NCBI GenBank assembly: GCA_004335635.1
Contig: QAXH01006180.1
Location: 4,662 to 50,294 of the forward strand
Source of the DNA: Chloromonas sp. AAM2
Taxonomy: Eukaryota; Chlorophyta; Chlorophyceae; Chlamydomonadales; Chlamydomonadaceae
Direction: 5' to 3'
Length of the DNA: 45,633 bases
The notes beneath the pieces are model-generated. The model saw nothing but the letters and a program-made list of their open reading frames with translations. It was not told the origin of the DNA and searched no databases. The stretch's first letter is position 1; each line of letters begins with the position of its first letter. The translations under genes were made by a program, and so were the position numbers. Of this stretch, positions 12,961-22,658 are shown in pieces.

Positions 12961-13072
12961 GCCTGTCTTGTGTAACCAGAACTGCACTGTTGAAACCTGT
13001 CTTGTGTAACCAGAACTGCACTGTGTAACCAGAACTGCACTGTGTAACCAGAACTGCACTGTTGAAACCAGT
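12961..13072. repeat. Tandem repeat, 21-bp core TGTGTAACCAGAACTGCACTG
   Basis: Four close copies of the core are seen, some joined directly and some separated by TTGAAACCTGTCT, which gives a higher-order pattern. The repeat is near-perfect and therefore recent. Long minus-strand ORFs here are translations of the repeat. Confidence 0.85.
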
Positions 13073-13283
13073 GTGCTCCTGCCGTGGTCCGCGCTCACAT
13101 GAAGATGCACAGCACAGGCAGCGTCCTTGCAACATGATAGCCTGGATCTGGCCCCTATGGCACTCAACCTCACTGCAAAACAACCAGCTATGCACCTTTA
13201 ATGTGGTGGAGTGAGCTTGCATGATGAGTAAGCTGGACAAAGCAGCGGTCAGCGAGCACACACAGTCAGGGCACATCAGAATA

Positions 13284-13425
13284 CAAGATTTTGGGTTGGG
13301 ACAGTTGGGAGAGCCAGTTGGGAGCCAGTTGGATTTTTCCAGTGGGGTCCAATGTATCAACCCAACTGGCCCAACTGGGACAATCCCAACTAGGATCCCA
13401 ACTGTAATCCCAACTGGCCCAACTG
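13284..13425. repeat. Fold-back array of GTTGGGA / CCCAACT units, left copy
   Basis: Copies of CAGTTGGGA run in one orientation to about 13336, then copies of CCCAACTGG run in the opposite orientation up to the assembly gap. The two halves could pair into a long hairpin, which probably explains the gap. A similar array occurs at 14404-14523. Confidence 0.75.
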
Positions 13426-13661
13426 NNNNNNNNNNNNNNNNNNNNNNNNNNNNNNNNNNNNNNNNNNNNNNNNNNNNNNNNNNNNNNNNNNNNNNNNNNN
13501 NNNNNNNNNNNNNNNNNNNNNNNNNNNNNNNNNNNNNNNNNNNNNNNNNNNNNNNNNNNNNNNNNNNNNNNNNNNNNNNNNNNNNNNNNNNNNNNNNNNN
13601 NNNNNNNNNNNNNNNNNNNNNNNNNNNNNNNNNNNNNNNNNNNNNNNNNNNNNNNNNNNNN
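13426..13661. other. Assembly gap (236 N)
   Basis: A run of N interrupts a repetitive fold-back array. The gap length may be an estimate, and any ORF spanning it is artificial. Confidence 0.99.
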
Positions 13662-13682
13662 TGCCACCACCACTTTGTCAGG

Positions 13683-13752
13683 CAACTACTACTTAGTAAT
13701 CTGAGTAGTATTACTGAGTAGTATTACTAGTACTAGCTAAGTACTGATACTT
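13683..13752. repeat. AT-rich ACTAGTA/TTACTGAGTAG simple repeats
   Basis: Short imperfect repeats of AGTAGTATTACT and AGTACTA lie between the assembly gap and the transposon-like ORF. Confidence 0.6.
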
Positions 13753-14263
13753 GCCAATTTGGGCTGAGGATGATGTGGTATTGCAGACTGTGCGCGCATC
13801 ACCTGAGGTGTACAAGAGGCCACAATTCGACAGTGTGCGACTCAATGGGGCAGGGCAGGTCGGTTTTGCACAGCTGCGCTTGCTTTTCCGGGCTACCATC
13901 ACCCTTGCGCTGGGTGAGCCTGAGCAAATGTCATTTGCATTTGTACGGTGGTATGGGCCAGCACCGAATGCAGATGCCACATTGAGGGCGGCAGGCTGTG
14001 ACAAGCTGCAATGGGACACATTTCACCGCCAGCCACGGTACAGTGTCGAACCCCTCGAGTCCCTCCTGTGCCGAGAGTGTGTCGTGCCTGCCTTGAGCTC
14101 ACTGAGTACGGTGAATGCTGACTCAGTCGGCAAGGCTATCGTTCTGTTGTTGTTCCAAACTGACTTGTTCCGCTCACTTGTTGATGTTTATGCCAGTGTT
14201 ATGTTCCATTGCTGTCTTACCTTGAGTCGTTGCTTGATGATGTTACACGCATTCACCAAGTAG
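13751..14263 (+). CDS. Transposon-associated-like hypothetical ORF
   Basis: An intronless reading frame of 170 aa, unlike the multi-exon genes around it. The region QFDSVRL...GFAQLRLLF, FAFVRWYGPAP, LQWDTFHRQPRYSVEPLESL and CRECVVPALS has the layout of a compact beta-rich domain that I associate with C-terminal regions of KDZ-type transposons and related repetitive proteins in fungi and algae. That link is from memory of the pattern, not a search. The annotated ATG may be internal to a longer product truncated by the gap. Fold-back arrays on both sides (13284-13425 and 14404-14523) support a mobile origin. After about residue 115 the composition becomes less protein-like. It may be a decayed fragment. 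Confidence 0.35.
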   Translation: MPIWAEDDVVLQTVRASPEVYKRPQFDSVRLNGAGQVGFAQLRLLFRATITLALGEPEQMSFAFVRWYGPAPNADATLRAAGCDKLQWDTFHRQPRYSVEPLESLLCRECVVPALSSLSTVNADSVGKAIVLLLFQTDLFRSLVDVYASVMFHCCLTLSRCLMMLHAFTK

Positions 14264-14403
14264 AGTATGACACGAGTCATTTTTAGACTAGACACCCATG
14301 TAACCGTCATTGGACCACATACTAAGGCCTTCTGAGCATACTTGAGCCCAGGCTAGGCCTGTCAGCGCATATGCAGCAGCTCTGGCAACCCTATTGATGA
14401 TGG

Positions 14404-14523
14404 CACAGTTGGGAGCAGTTGGCTAGTTGGAATCCTTGTTGGAAAATTCAGTTTGAGTTACAGTTGTGCCAGGTGGAACGTACGGTTGGACCATCCCAAC
14501 TGATCCCCAACTGGCCCAACCAC
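14404..14523. repeat. Fold-back array of CAGTTGG / CCAACTG units, right copy
   Basis: CAGTTGGGAGCAGTTGG is followed about 90 bp later by CCCAACTGATCCCCAACTGG. This is the same two-orientation arrangement as the left array, on the other side of the intronless ORF. Confidence 0.65.
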
Positions 14524-16025
14524 AAATCCCAGCATCCCTTAACATTCCGATGCAGCCGTTCTGGGTGTGATCAGTTGTGGCTAGCAGGAGCTGCAAATTC
14601 GTGCACAGACCCACCCTGCGAACCCATCAACCCTGTTGCAATAAGATGGTAATGCAAGGGCCTCTTAGCTACCGGACAACTCTAAGTGGTTGGCGTGCTC
14701 GCCGTACTTGAGCAGAAATGTCCTTTGGTGTTCACAGGCTTCTACTGGGAGCTGTTTCACCATTTGACAACGTGCCGTCCATAGTGACCACTGGCATTTG
14801 CTTGATTTAGGCTGTGTTTTGATGTAGGTATTTGACTGGGTTGCTGCCCACCATTTGACAAGCTGCCGTCAAAGAGTCCGCACGTCACCAGCACTTGCCA
14901 GCTTTCCATGCCCATTCTGACGCATGCATTACAAGGGTATAGATCAGGAAAGAATCTATTGGTTTAGCATCAAAACGCAGCAATGCAAGCATGCCATAGA
15001 CGTTCTGAGGCTTAAGTCAGGCCCTCTTTTGCCTCCAATGCAAATGTAATGGGTGCAGACAGGCATGGTCCACCCGTGTACGTGGCCTCAGAAGCAAACA
15101 AATTGCTTGCAAAGACCAAAGCTGCTTGACAACGATTGTCAGTAGCCGGCAAGGAAAAGAACGATGCACACGGTGTTGTCCGCAGCCAGGAGCATCTTTG
15201 ATCTTGGGAAGCCAAACTAAACGTTCAAACTGGCACACACTGCAGGGTGCCGCATGGTAGACATGCTGTGCGCAGTGCATGCGAACATCAGACCTTGTGC
15301 ATGGCGTTGCATGTCAGGCCAAGTCAATAGTCAGCGTTTGGATCAAAAGCCGAGGCTGATGGTCAAGCCTGCTGCTGCAGCTGAGGCATGGCATGCTGGC
15401 ATGCAGGCTCCAGGTGCCCGGATGGAAAATCGGCAGTCTTGCCCATCAGCAGTTCAGCTGATCAATCAGAGAACGTTGGCTTGTTGTCCTTTTTACTTTC
15501 CCCTGGCGCCTTCTTGTTGACGGTCCTGTGCAGGACAAGCAGCATTTCAAGTTGCGGAGCATGCCGACGGTGCTCAAGAACCTGGTTGCTCATAATAAAG
15601 GCTGTATGTGCTAATGATGTATGCGCGTCAGGCCCAGTGGCGATACTCACTTGGGGGCGGCTGTGTGTGCGCCACCTCCCACCGCCAAGAAGCTCCGAAA
15701 AAGGTTTGAGGATGTGTCGTAGATCATCTTAACTGCGTCTAGCGATTTCAGAAGACTGCTTCAACTGCGAGAGGGTTCTGGCCTGGTTTCCGGCACTTCG
15801 GCAAACAGTTTTGGAGGCGTTCACGTGCTCAGATCAAAAGTTAGTTGGTCGTTGGCATCCCATCTTGGCGTGCCAGCGGGGGAATTAGCCAAACTGTTCC
15901 GCTCACCATGCTACAGGAGCATGGCCCTAGGCATTGAGTGCACATAGTCTTGCCTCAACCCCTGCCAGTCATGTGCATGGGGTAGCAGTGCAGTCCTGAG
16001 CTGCAGGCAGCTCAAGCTTGGCCTG
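14524..16025. other. Spacer upstream of Med22
   Basis: Several open frames exist (for example 15254-15520) but none has recognisable family motifs or consistent splice signals. CCATTTGACAA and CTGCCGTC occur twice near 14760 and 14850, which suggests an old local duplication. The Med22 promoter should lie just before 16026. Confidence 0.4.
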
Positions 16026-17711
16026 ATGGCGGAAGGCGCAGCTTCATGGGAGGCCCTAGACAAGGAGCTGTCATCCATGGTCGATCTCTTCTCCACACTG
16101 ATCAAGGCATCACGCATCCCAGACGATGAGTCAGACCAAGTGAGGCGGGCCAAAACATTTCACGTATATGCTCTATTGACACAATGCTGAGCTTCCACAG
16201 CATCGTCTTCCTGGCGCAAACTGCACTAAATGTATCGCTCCAGACATGTCACAAACACACTACACATGTTGCTTTCAGTGCGTGCAGCATGCGACCAGAA
16301 CACGGCAATGAATTCAGCAATGGTGCACACCCCACGGGACATCAATGAGCAGGGCTACATCTTTGCACAAAATGCAACACGACCGACCATCAGCTTGCTG
16401 GCAACAGCCCTTATTGCAGAAAAGCGCAGTCAGTTTCTGCTGTTCAGTTCCTGCTGTTCCTGCTGTTCACCAGCTGTGAAGTTGCCAACCGGCTCTTCAA
16501 CCCTGTGCGTGTTACATAGCTTTTGTCTCACCCTGGACAGCAACACCATCACAAAATGAAGGGCTGAACATTACCTTAAATAAAAACAAATCTCATCAGC
16601 ATGTACACCTTTGGACGAACGACCACGCAAGCGTCGGCGCGTGTAACATACGCATTGCAGCTTGTGTGGGTCAGTGCATGCATGTGGATGATGTCAAGTG
16701 CACGAACAGGAAAGTGTGATGCGACAGCCCTCTGATTTGCCCATGCAGCTGAGCATGCGTGAGGGCCGCAAGGACCGAGCACCCGGGGACCTCTTGGAGG
16801 TGTGGGCTGAGAAGTTGGTGCAGGCGGCCCACAGCGCACTTAGGCATGTGGGGGCCCTGAAGGCAGCGGCGGCATTCTCCGACTTTGAGGTAAGGAGTCC
16901 TACCAAGCTGGACGAATTTCTATAGTTGTACTTCATCAGGGAGGGAAGAATGAGGGGAATCATTGCAGTTCATCAACGTACATGCAAAAGTGCATTGGGA
17001 GCAAACCCACCCGCCACGTACCACCCACGATTCAAATTTTTGGCCTGTGAACTCGCCCTACCTGCCAGCCATCCAGGCTCACCTCCCTGGCTCATGCGCG
17101 TACATAATTGATTTCTTTATACAGATCGAACGTTACGGTCTTTGGGGTGTGTCGTTTCTGTTAGGCTGGGCTTGACTGTCTCACAGCATGTACACATAGC
17201 TCGTGCTGATCAGAGCTAATTCTCAGGACGCAATATCTGTGAAGCGCGCGCTTTCAGCGCTAGAACACTCACAGTGTGGATCTCAACCTCACAAGATTGT
17301 CCATCATGTACGGCTGGGTCTTCAGTCCTTAGATACCACCATCAGCAGTGCAAGGCCTCTTTAGCCTTCAAACTAAACTGACTGTTCTGAAACTGCTGCT
17401 GAAAGTCCTTCCTCACATGTTTTGTTTTGCCCACGCAGGTGCTCATGTCCCGGGTGCGCTCCACCCGCTTTGCCATGAGCACGGAGGAACAGATGGTGGC
17501 CAGTGCCCTGACTGAGATCCGCTCGGATGCCGGCGCCCTCCTAGCGTCCCTCGAGGACAGCTACTTCTCCACCCCGCACCGAGGCCGGCCCGTGTCCGGG
17601 GATGTGACTGCGGAGATAAAGGAACTGGCAGCCGTGACTCTGGAGCTGGCGGAGAGACAGGACACGCTGAGAGGGCCGGGCGGGGGCAGTGGTGGGGGCG
17701 GCAAGCCTTGA
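16026..17711 (+). CDS. MED22: Mediator complex subunit 22
   Basis: Exons 16026-16139, 16749-16889 and 17439-17711 join in phase to 175 aa. The Med22/Srb6 pattern is visible throughout: LDKELSSMVDLFSTLIKASR with DDESDQ in the first helix, VWAEKLVQAAHSALRHVGAL...FSDFE in the second, and EEQMVASALTEIRSDAGALL followed by ASLEDSYFSTP in the third. These correspond to plant MED22 segments (DIGNIVDNFSNLVNVSRV, RAARMVQAADSLLKLVSELK and LKELESHYYSS in memory of the family). Med22 pairs with Med11 in the Mediator head and links activators to RNA polymerase II in the nucleus. A variable Gly-rich tail (GGGSGGGGKP) ends the protein. The start ATG is the only in-frame ATG before the first conserved helix; a non-coding upstream exon is possible. 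Length is typical for the family. Confidence 0.82.
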
Positions 17712-17885
17712 TGTCCGTCGGTGGTGGTGGTCACGGTGCTTTGATGAGCGGGGATGAGACTGTTGGGATGCTGCATGCCACCCTCATGTGTGCAGTTTAA
17801 TAACTGGTGGGGCGGCAAGCCTTGATGTCCATGGATGGGGATGATGTTGTGTAGAGATGTTGCATCTCACCCACATGCACTGAGT
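17697..17885 (+). repeat. Tandem duplication of the Med22 3' end (114-bp period)
   Basis: GGCGGCAAGCCTTGATGTCC at 17697 recurs at 17811, followed by diverged but alignable sequence (GATGCTGCATGCCACCC versus GATGTTGCATCTCACCC). The unit includes the last codons and stop codon of Med22. Confidence 0.7.
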
Positions 17886-20025
17886 GCAAACGGTCTCCGC
17901 CCTGATGGCAAGTGTTGGGGACAGCAGGAACTCGGAAGGCTTCCCAACCTTACTTGCAACTGATGTCAGCTGAGAGGGATTGGCTAGTGTGTGCCTCATG
18001 ATTATTTATGCGTGTGCTGCTCTTGCGGCAAGCACCAGTGTTCCTCATGCTTTTGACAAGCTGCACCGCCTTGTGCAGCAGGAGTGCATTGAGAACTTGG
18101 CCACCTTGGCATGGCGTGTGTAGGTGTGTGGGTTGTGGTTCATGATGCAAAGCTCTGGTATTGTTTGGTGCAACAATACTGTTTTTCATATAACATGCAC
18201 CAGGTTGGGTCTAAATCTCCATTCGCCAGATCAGGATTGCTGAAGTTGTTGAGGCTGTATGTTTTACTACCTGTATGTGCACAGTCAGGTAGTACTTGGT
18301 TTGCCACCATACCATCTACTGCAACTGTCCAAAACTTGAACCCAGTCAAGCCGGTAAGCTGTGACATGTGGCTTTGACATGGCACAAGGGTATGCCCAAA
18401 TGTGCTATGGCAGGGAGTAGCGAACTCCACGTTCAGTTCGGTTTACTGAACAGAGAGTGCTCACGCCTGTGCTTTCTGTGGAGAGCAGGCCTGCAGTGGG
18501 CCCTGCAACCCACCGTCTTACCGCACCTGACAGCATGCAACTCATGCTCTGGCGATGGGAAAGGGAAAGCAAAGCGCTCATGTGCTTGGGTAGACCCACA
18601 TCTGCGCTCTGAGGCAGAATAAAGCAGCAAGCAGTTCTTGGGGTGTATGCTGCAAAAACATCGCAAGACTGACCTGGATTGCTAGGTTGGGTGGCGCCTG
18701 GTGGGGTGTAACGGTGCAACGGGATTGGTACCGTTGCTGCCTATTCGCATCGCTGTGCTGTTCTCATTCTGTTAGCCGTTTCTCTCATTGACATCTGTGA
18801 CCTTAAGTATCTTGATCTCTGACCGGTCTCGGGACCGAGGACTATCTGTAATACTCGTGTCGTGTCACCAAGAGGCTTTGAGGCTTCCCTCTTCAGGCGG
18901 TGCCAAGTCGCGAACACACACATCAACAGCAAAGCAACAGTGCGCAGTACCAAGAGCACGCTGCACAACAACAAAGTGTGCCGATTATTGTTGGCTGTCG
19001 CTGTGGGGCAGACTGTTCCAGTTGTTTGTGCTCGCATGTGTGTACTTGAATCCTAGCGATGCTGGATGCGGGCTCCTGTGATGCAGACGAGTGCAATCAT
19101 GCACACTTATTCACCAGTTGCCTAACGGGGCTTTGTCTGAACCACGTGGCATCAGATTGCTGAACACAGATGACTATTCGGCATTGGCATGAACTGAGCA
19201 GCAAGACCGTCCCTGCTGCTGATCAGCAGACTGCAGTTTGTGTTTGGCAGTACTTGCATCGCAAATCAAAGCACGAACCCCAGTCCTGGCTACTCGCTGC
19301 CATGCAGGCAGATGGAGTGTCAAAGCAGAACACAACAAACCGTTGCTTGTCCTGGCAGAGAGAGAGCGCAGCACAGGAGTAAAGCGGCTTGCACACTGCA
19401 TTTCAGAACTCCTAGATCAGGCTGGATGTACACTTCAATCAATGTAGCAAAAACAAAGAAGGTAGCAGTTGCAAATCAGAGTGTTGCAAATCAGGGAGAA
19501 GTCAGCATGCCTGTAACAACCTGAACTGCACTCAGTAGCACACCCACTCATCATGCAAGTGCAAACATTCTTAATCATCAGGCAATAGCCTTCCCGCCAT
19601 GTAAAGCCTGGCTTGTCATGTGTTGCTGGACCTCGGATATGTGTGGAAAGCATGGGGGGAAGGCATGGGGGGAAACCATAGGGTGACCACCCTCTGCTGC
19701 CCCTGAGTGAATACCTTCTCTTTGGTATCAAGAGCCAGGAAAACGAGGACACGCTAGGGAGGTGGACGCTGCCTTTGCGCTTGCCCAATGCTGGTTAGAC
19801 AATCATGCGAGACTGGGCATAACAAGCACCAAGCACTGCGCAGCTTGTCTTGCGACGTCCAAGGTCGTCTTGCGCTAGTGCTGAATGCACCGTGACATGC
19901 ACACGCCGTAGAAGTTGATGCACTGGTCGTAGTGAGTGGCAAAGAATAAGTGCCCCCCACCACGGCTTGTCCCTGTGGTGCAGCACAACAGTCACTAAGC
20001 ATGTCGTCACCACACATCACTGAAC
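17886..20025. other. Spacer between converging Med22 and MPP6 genes
   Basis: About 2.1 kb with no recognisable coding sequence on either strand. Open frames here are short, lack domain motifs, and overlap each other on both strands. A short direct repeat TTGCAAATCAG occurs twice near 19470-19495. Confidence 0.4.
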
Positions 20026-20065
20026 CTCAGTGCTTTTTGCTCCGCTTCGGTTCTCTGAGTGAAGT
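20026..20065 (-). repeat. Dispersed repeat overlapping the MPP6 stop codon
   Basis: On the minus strand, 40 nt beginning ACTTCACTCAGAGAACCGAA match 28246-28285 at 39 of 40 positions. The copy encodes the last residues of MPP6 and its TGA. Flanking G/A-rich sequence is also related. Confidence 0.85.
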
Positions 20066-20671
20066 AAACCGATTTCCATCCTGCCCTCTCTTGCCATTGC
20101 CCTTGCCTTTGTTCCCTTGCTGCTGCTGCTGCTGCTTGTTCAAAGACTTGGCCATTTCAACATCTGTGATATCTACTCCTGCCAGCTTGGCTGCAGCAGC
20201 TGGGAGACTAGTAGCAGTTTCTGTGCCTTGCACCCCTGCGCTGGGACCCTCAGTAACCTCTGTGGCTTGCACCGGCCCGAAAGAAAGGCGTCCACGCCCT
20301 GCTGCAGGCGGCAAAGGCGTGCTTTCATAGATGATTTTGCATCGAGCTGGAGCGTGGATGGGCGGCTTGGATGAGTCAGCATCAACCGCAGAGGACTCGT
20401 TTTGCTGCTGTGGCATCTCAGATTCTGTCTCCTCCTGCAGCCAAGGTGCACACCTGGTTGCCTGCTGATGGTGCACATGCAAATCTTGAGTGTGTGGCTG
20501 GATGGCAGGATGGCTGGGCAAGAGGTGGCGTGTGCAGACACATACCTTAGCAGGGGCCTGCTGTTCCCGCTCGTGCGCCTCCTTCAGCTTGACCTTCTCG
20601 GTGGCCCGTTGCATGAACTTCATCTGCATTAGCCTGCTGGACAAACCGGGCTGCTTCTTTGCGTCCGCCAT
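20027..20671 (-). CDS. MPP6: M-phase phosphoprotein 6-like nuclear exosome cofactor
   Basis: Two minus-strand exons, 20546-20671 and 20027-20434, join in phase 0 to 177 aa. The N-terminus GLSSRLMQMKFMQRATEK matches the highly conserved first block of MPP6 (LS..L..MKFMQR). The later blocks GRGRLSFGPV and DITDVEMAKSL fit the family's GRMSF and DVSDEEMA motifs. MPP6 binds the nuclear RNA exosome and helps rRNA maturation and RNA turnover. A polyglutamine run and a basic Lys/Gly/Arg-rich tail ending RSKKH complete the protein. The intron (111 bp) is a multiple of three without a stop, so read-through also makes an open frame. The start at 20671 is preferred because the conserved block begins eight residues later. 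The last about 14 codons and stop overlap a dispersed repeat also found at 28246-28285. Confidence 0.75.
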   Translation of the reverse strand: MADAKKQPGLSSRLMQMKFMQRATEKVKLKEAHEREQQAPAKVCVCTRHLLPSHPAIQPHTQDLHVHHQQATRCAPWLQEETESEMPQQQNESSAVDADSSKPPIHAPARCKIIYESTPLPPAAGRGRLSFGPVQATEVTEGPSAGVQGTETATSLPAAAAKLAGVDITDVEMAKSLNKQQQQQQGNKGKGNGKRGQDGNRFTSLREPKRSKKH

Positions 20672-20841
20672 GGCAAGAGGAAACACGTCTGTGACTTGGC
20701 GCCTGATGAAGCTTGCTGGTGGTATGATCCCATGCATGATTGTTGCCTGCAGGAGTGGCAGGGTGGTTGATGCCCGTTTTATGTGGGCTCTGCTCAAATC
20801 GCAGGAGGGGCTCCAGAGTCGTGATTTTATATACAAGAATC
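20672..20841. promoter_or_regulatory. Bidirectional 5' region of MPP6 and the Cox7c-like gene
   Basis: Only 170 bp separate the divergent start codons, so the two genes must share promoter DNA. TTTATATACAAG at 20825-20836 is the only TATA-like string and would sit too close to the plus-strand ATG unless the 5' UTR is very short. Confidence 0.5.
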
Positions 20842-21461
20842 ATGTCGGCGAGGCGTTTGGCGCAGAACCTGGTCCCACAGCTGACTCGCGGCTTCCGCAC
20901 CAGCGGGGCTGCAGGGGCTGGCGGAGGCAAGAAAGGCGAAATGTCTCACTCCGAGCTCGTCCATGGCGACGGCCACCAAGGCTTGCGACCGGGGTACACT
21001 TATGTAAGTAGTCGAACGCGACAGGCGTGTCATCTCACCCACCAGAACCCCAGCTTGCGGAACTGCTTGCGGGAATGCGATGCTATGCGGACTTGGGACC
21101 GGGCGCTGTCGCATGCGCTGATTTGCAACTGATGTTTGGACTCGCAGGATTGGGAGCATGGGCCACACTACCTGCGCCCTGACATGGTGAGGCTTTACGC
21201 AGAGGATCGCAGACCAGCCCCATATCGTGCGTCCGCGCTGGGACCTTGATGGACACAGCGATTGCGCCACTGCATTGTTACTGTTGTGCTAGCGCATCAG
21301 GACAGGACATCGTTTTCATTCAACATCCAGACCTTTTGCCTCGCCTGCAGATTCCCAACTTTAAGACCAAGTACGCCATCTTCATGCCTACAATGTTCGT
21401 AGTGGCCTTTGGAATTCCAGTGTTTGCCGTCTGGTGGCAGCAGAGCAAGCTCAAGCAATAA
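20842..21461 (+). CDS. Small mitochondrial membrane protein, Cox7c-like
   Basis: Exons 20842-21003, 21148-21186 and 21351-21461 join in phase to 103 aa. The N-terminus MSARRLAQNLVPQLTRGFRT is a classic mitochondrial presequence (basic, no acidic residues, RGFRTS cleavage-like end). The mature part contains EHGPHYLRPDMIPNFKTKYA followed by one membrane span, IFMPTMFVVAFGIPVFAVWW, and a basic end QQSKLKQ. The order (GP, short motif, single span containing FG.P.F, then a (Q/H)..LK end) resembles cytochrome c oxidase subunit VIIc/Cox8. A supernumerary subunit of another respiratory complex is an alternative. Respiratory role is inferred; mitochondrial targeting is well supported. Divergent from MPP6 at 170 bp. 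Confidence 0.65.
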
Positions 21462-22658
21462 TCAATGGATGCATGGATGGCAGTAGTGAAGGCAGCTCTG
21501 GAGATGGCGACACAGCATGCCGGACAATGCGTCTACTGTATCAAGCAGATCAGGCATGCAGCACGGAGTAAACCGGCGCCTCGTCAAGGTACTCTTGAAA
21601 TACCCTCAGCATCAGAGCTGAAGGCAGTGTTTGCAAAGCAGTGTTTGTTGGAACGGCTTCATCCTGCCAGCCACAGTGATTGTGGCATTTAGACATGTTA
21701 AGAGACAGAGGTGTGCGCCTCATTCTAACTGCACGGGCTTGTTTTTGTCTTGTTGTCAACGTGCACGCTGCAACTCTGCGACAGAGGCATGGGCGTGGCA
21801 TTGGTGCACGATGTCACCAATGCAGTGTAACAACAGTCTCTAGGCTTCAGATCTCGGGCTTTCATAGGCTTCAGCTTTCCAGACGTTGCCTGCAATGCAC
21901 CAGATTCACAATTTTGTGTGTGCTGCGATGCACATGGACGACAGGCAATCACAGCTCATGGCAGTGCCAAGTGATGGCAGGCTTTGTACCCTCCTATCAT
22001 GTGATGTGTACAGCGTAAGACAGTACAACACGACAGCAGCAGTACTACTTCCAGGCCCAGCAGTGCACTGCACCCAGCAGTGGAGTGTAGGTTGTAGCCT
22101 AAAACTAGATCTGCAGTGATGCTAGCAGAACGGAACTCAGTGGCAGCTTACATACAGCGCAGCGTGCAATTTATACAAGCACTCGCGTGCAGCTCTGCAG
22201 CACGTGACGGTTCTCTCAAATACAAAATTCCTCCCAAATGTACATCTTTTCCATTGCTTTGAATCCAGAAAAGGCTCCGTGGCATAAAACACCCGAAAAT
22301 CACCAAATGCACATGACAGTTGCTAGTTCAGAAGCCAACGCAGGTCATAGCAGCTCACTCAACATTAAGTAGTACATGTTCTCAGAAGCAGGCGCTTATG
22401 AGCCTTGAGCAAACAGCAACTTGAAAGCAACGCAACTTATCTTCACTCTCCTCTCCAGGCACCTGGCGCTGATCGCATGACAGGAACACAACTCGTAAAG
22501 AATTCGTTCTGCATTGAGCTAACAGTGAAGACCTAACTTCAACAAGGAATAAAAGTCTGATCATCTCGCTGCAGACCCTTCTGCATCCACATCCTGCGGT
22601 TTCACGGTGTTCACACTAACAGCGATCTCAAAACTGCAACCGTTGACACCTGGTTGAG
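21462..22658. other. Spacer between converging Cox7c-like and SDR genes
   Basis: No coding region was recognised. TGTAA at 21827 (plus strand) could serve the Cox7c-like gene, and TTACA near 22148 could serve the minus-strand SDR gene. Confidence 0.4.

Noticed and set aside
12763..13360. Overlapping minus-strand ORFs of 136 and 162 aa
   Set aside because: Their repeated peptide segments are direct translations of the 21-bp tandem repeat.
13221..13721. 166-aa and 139-aa ORFs spanning the first gap
   Set aside because: Most of the residues are N-derived, and the ends are fold-back repeat sequence.
20672..20836. Longer MPP6 start at 20836
   Set aside because: The extra N-terminus has no family similarity, would overlap the divergent gene's promoter, and the conserved MPP6 block begins right after the ATG at 20671.
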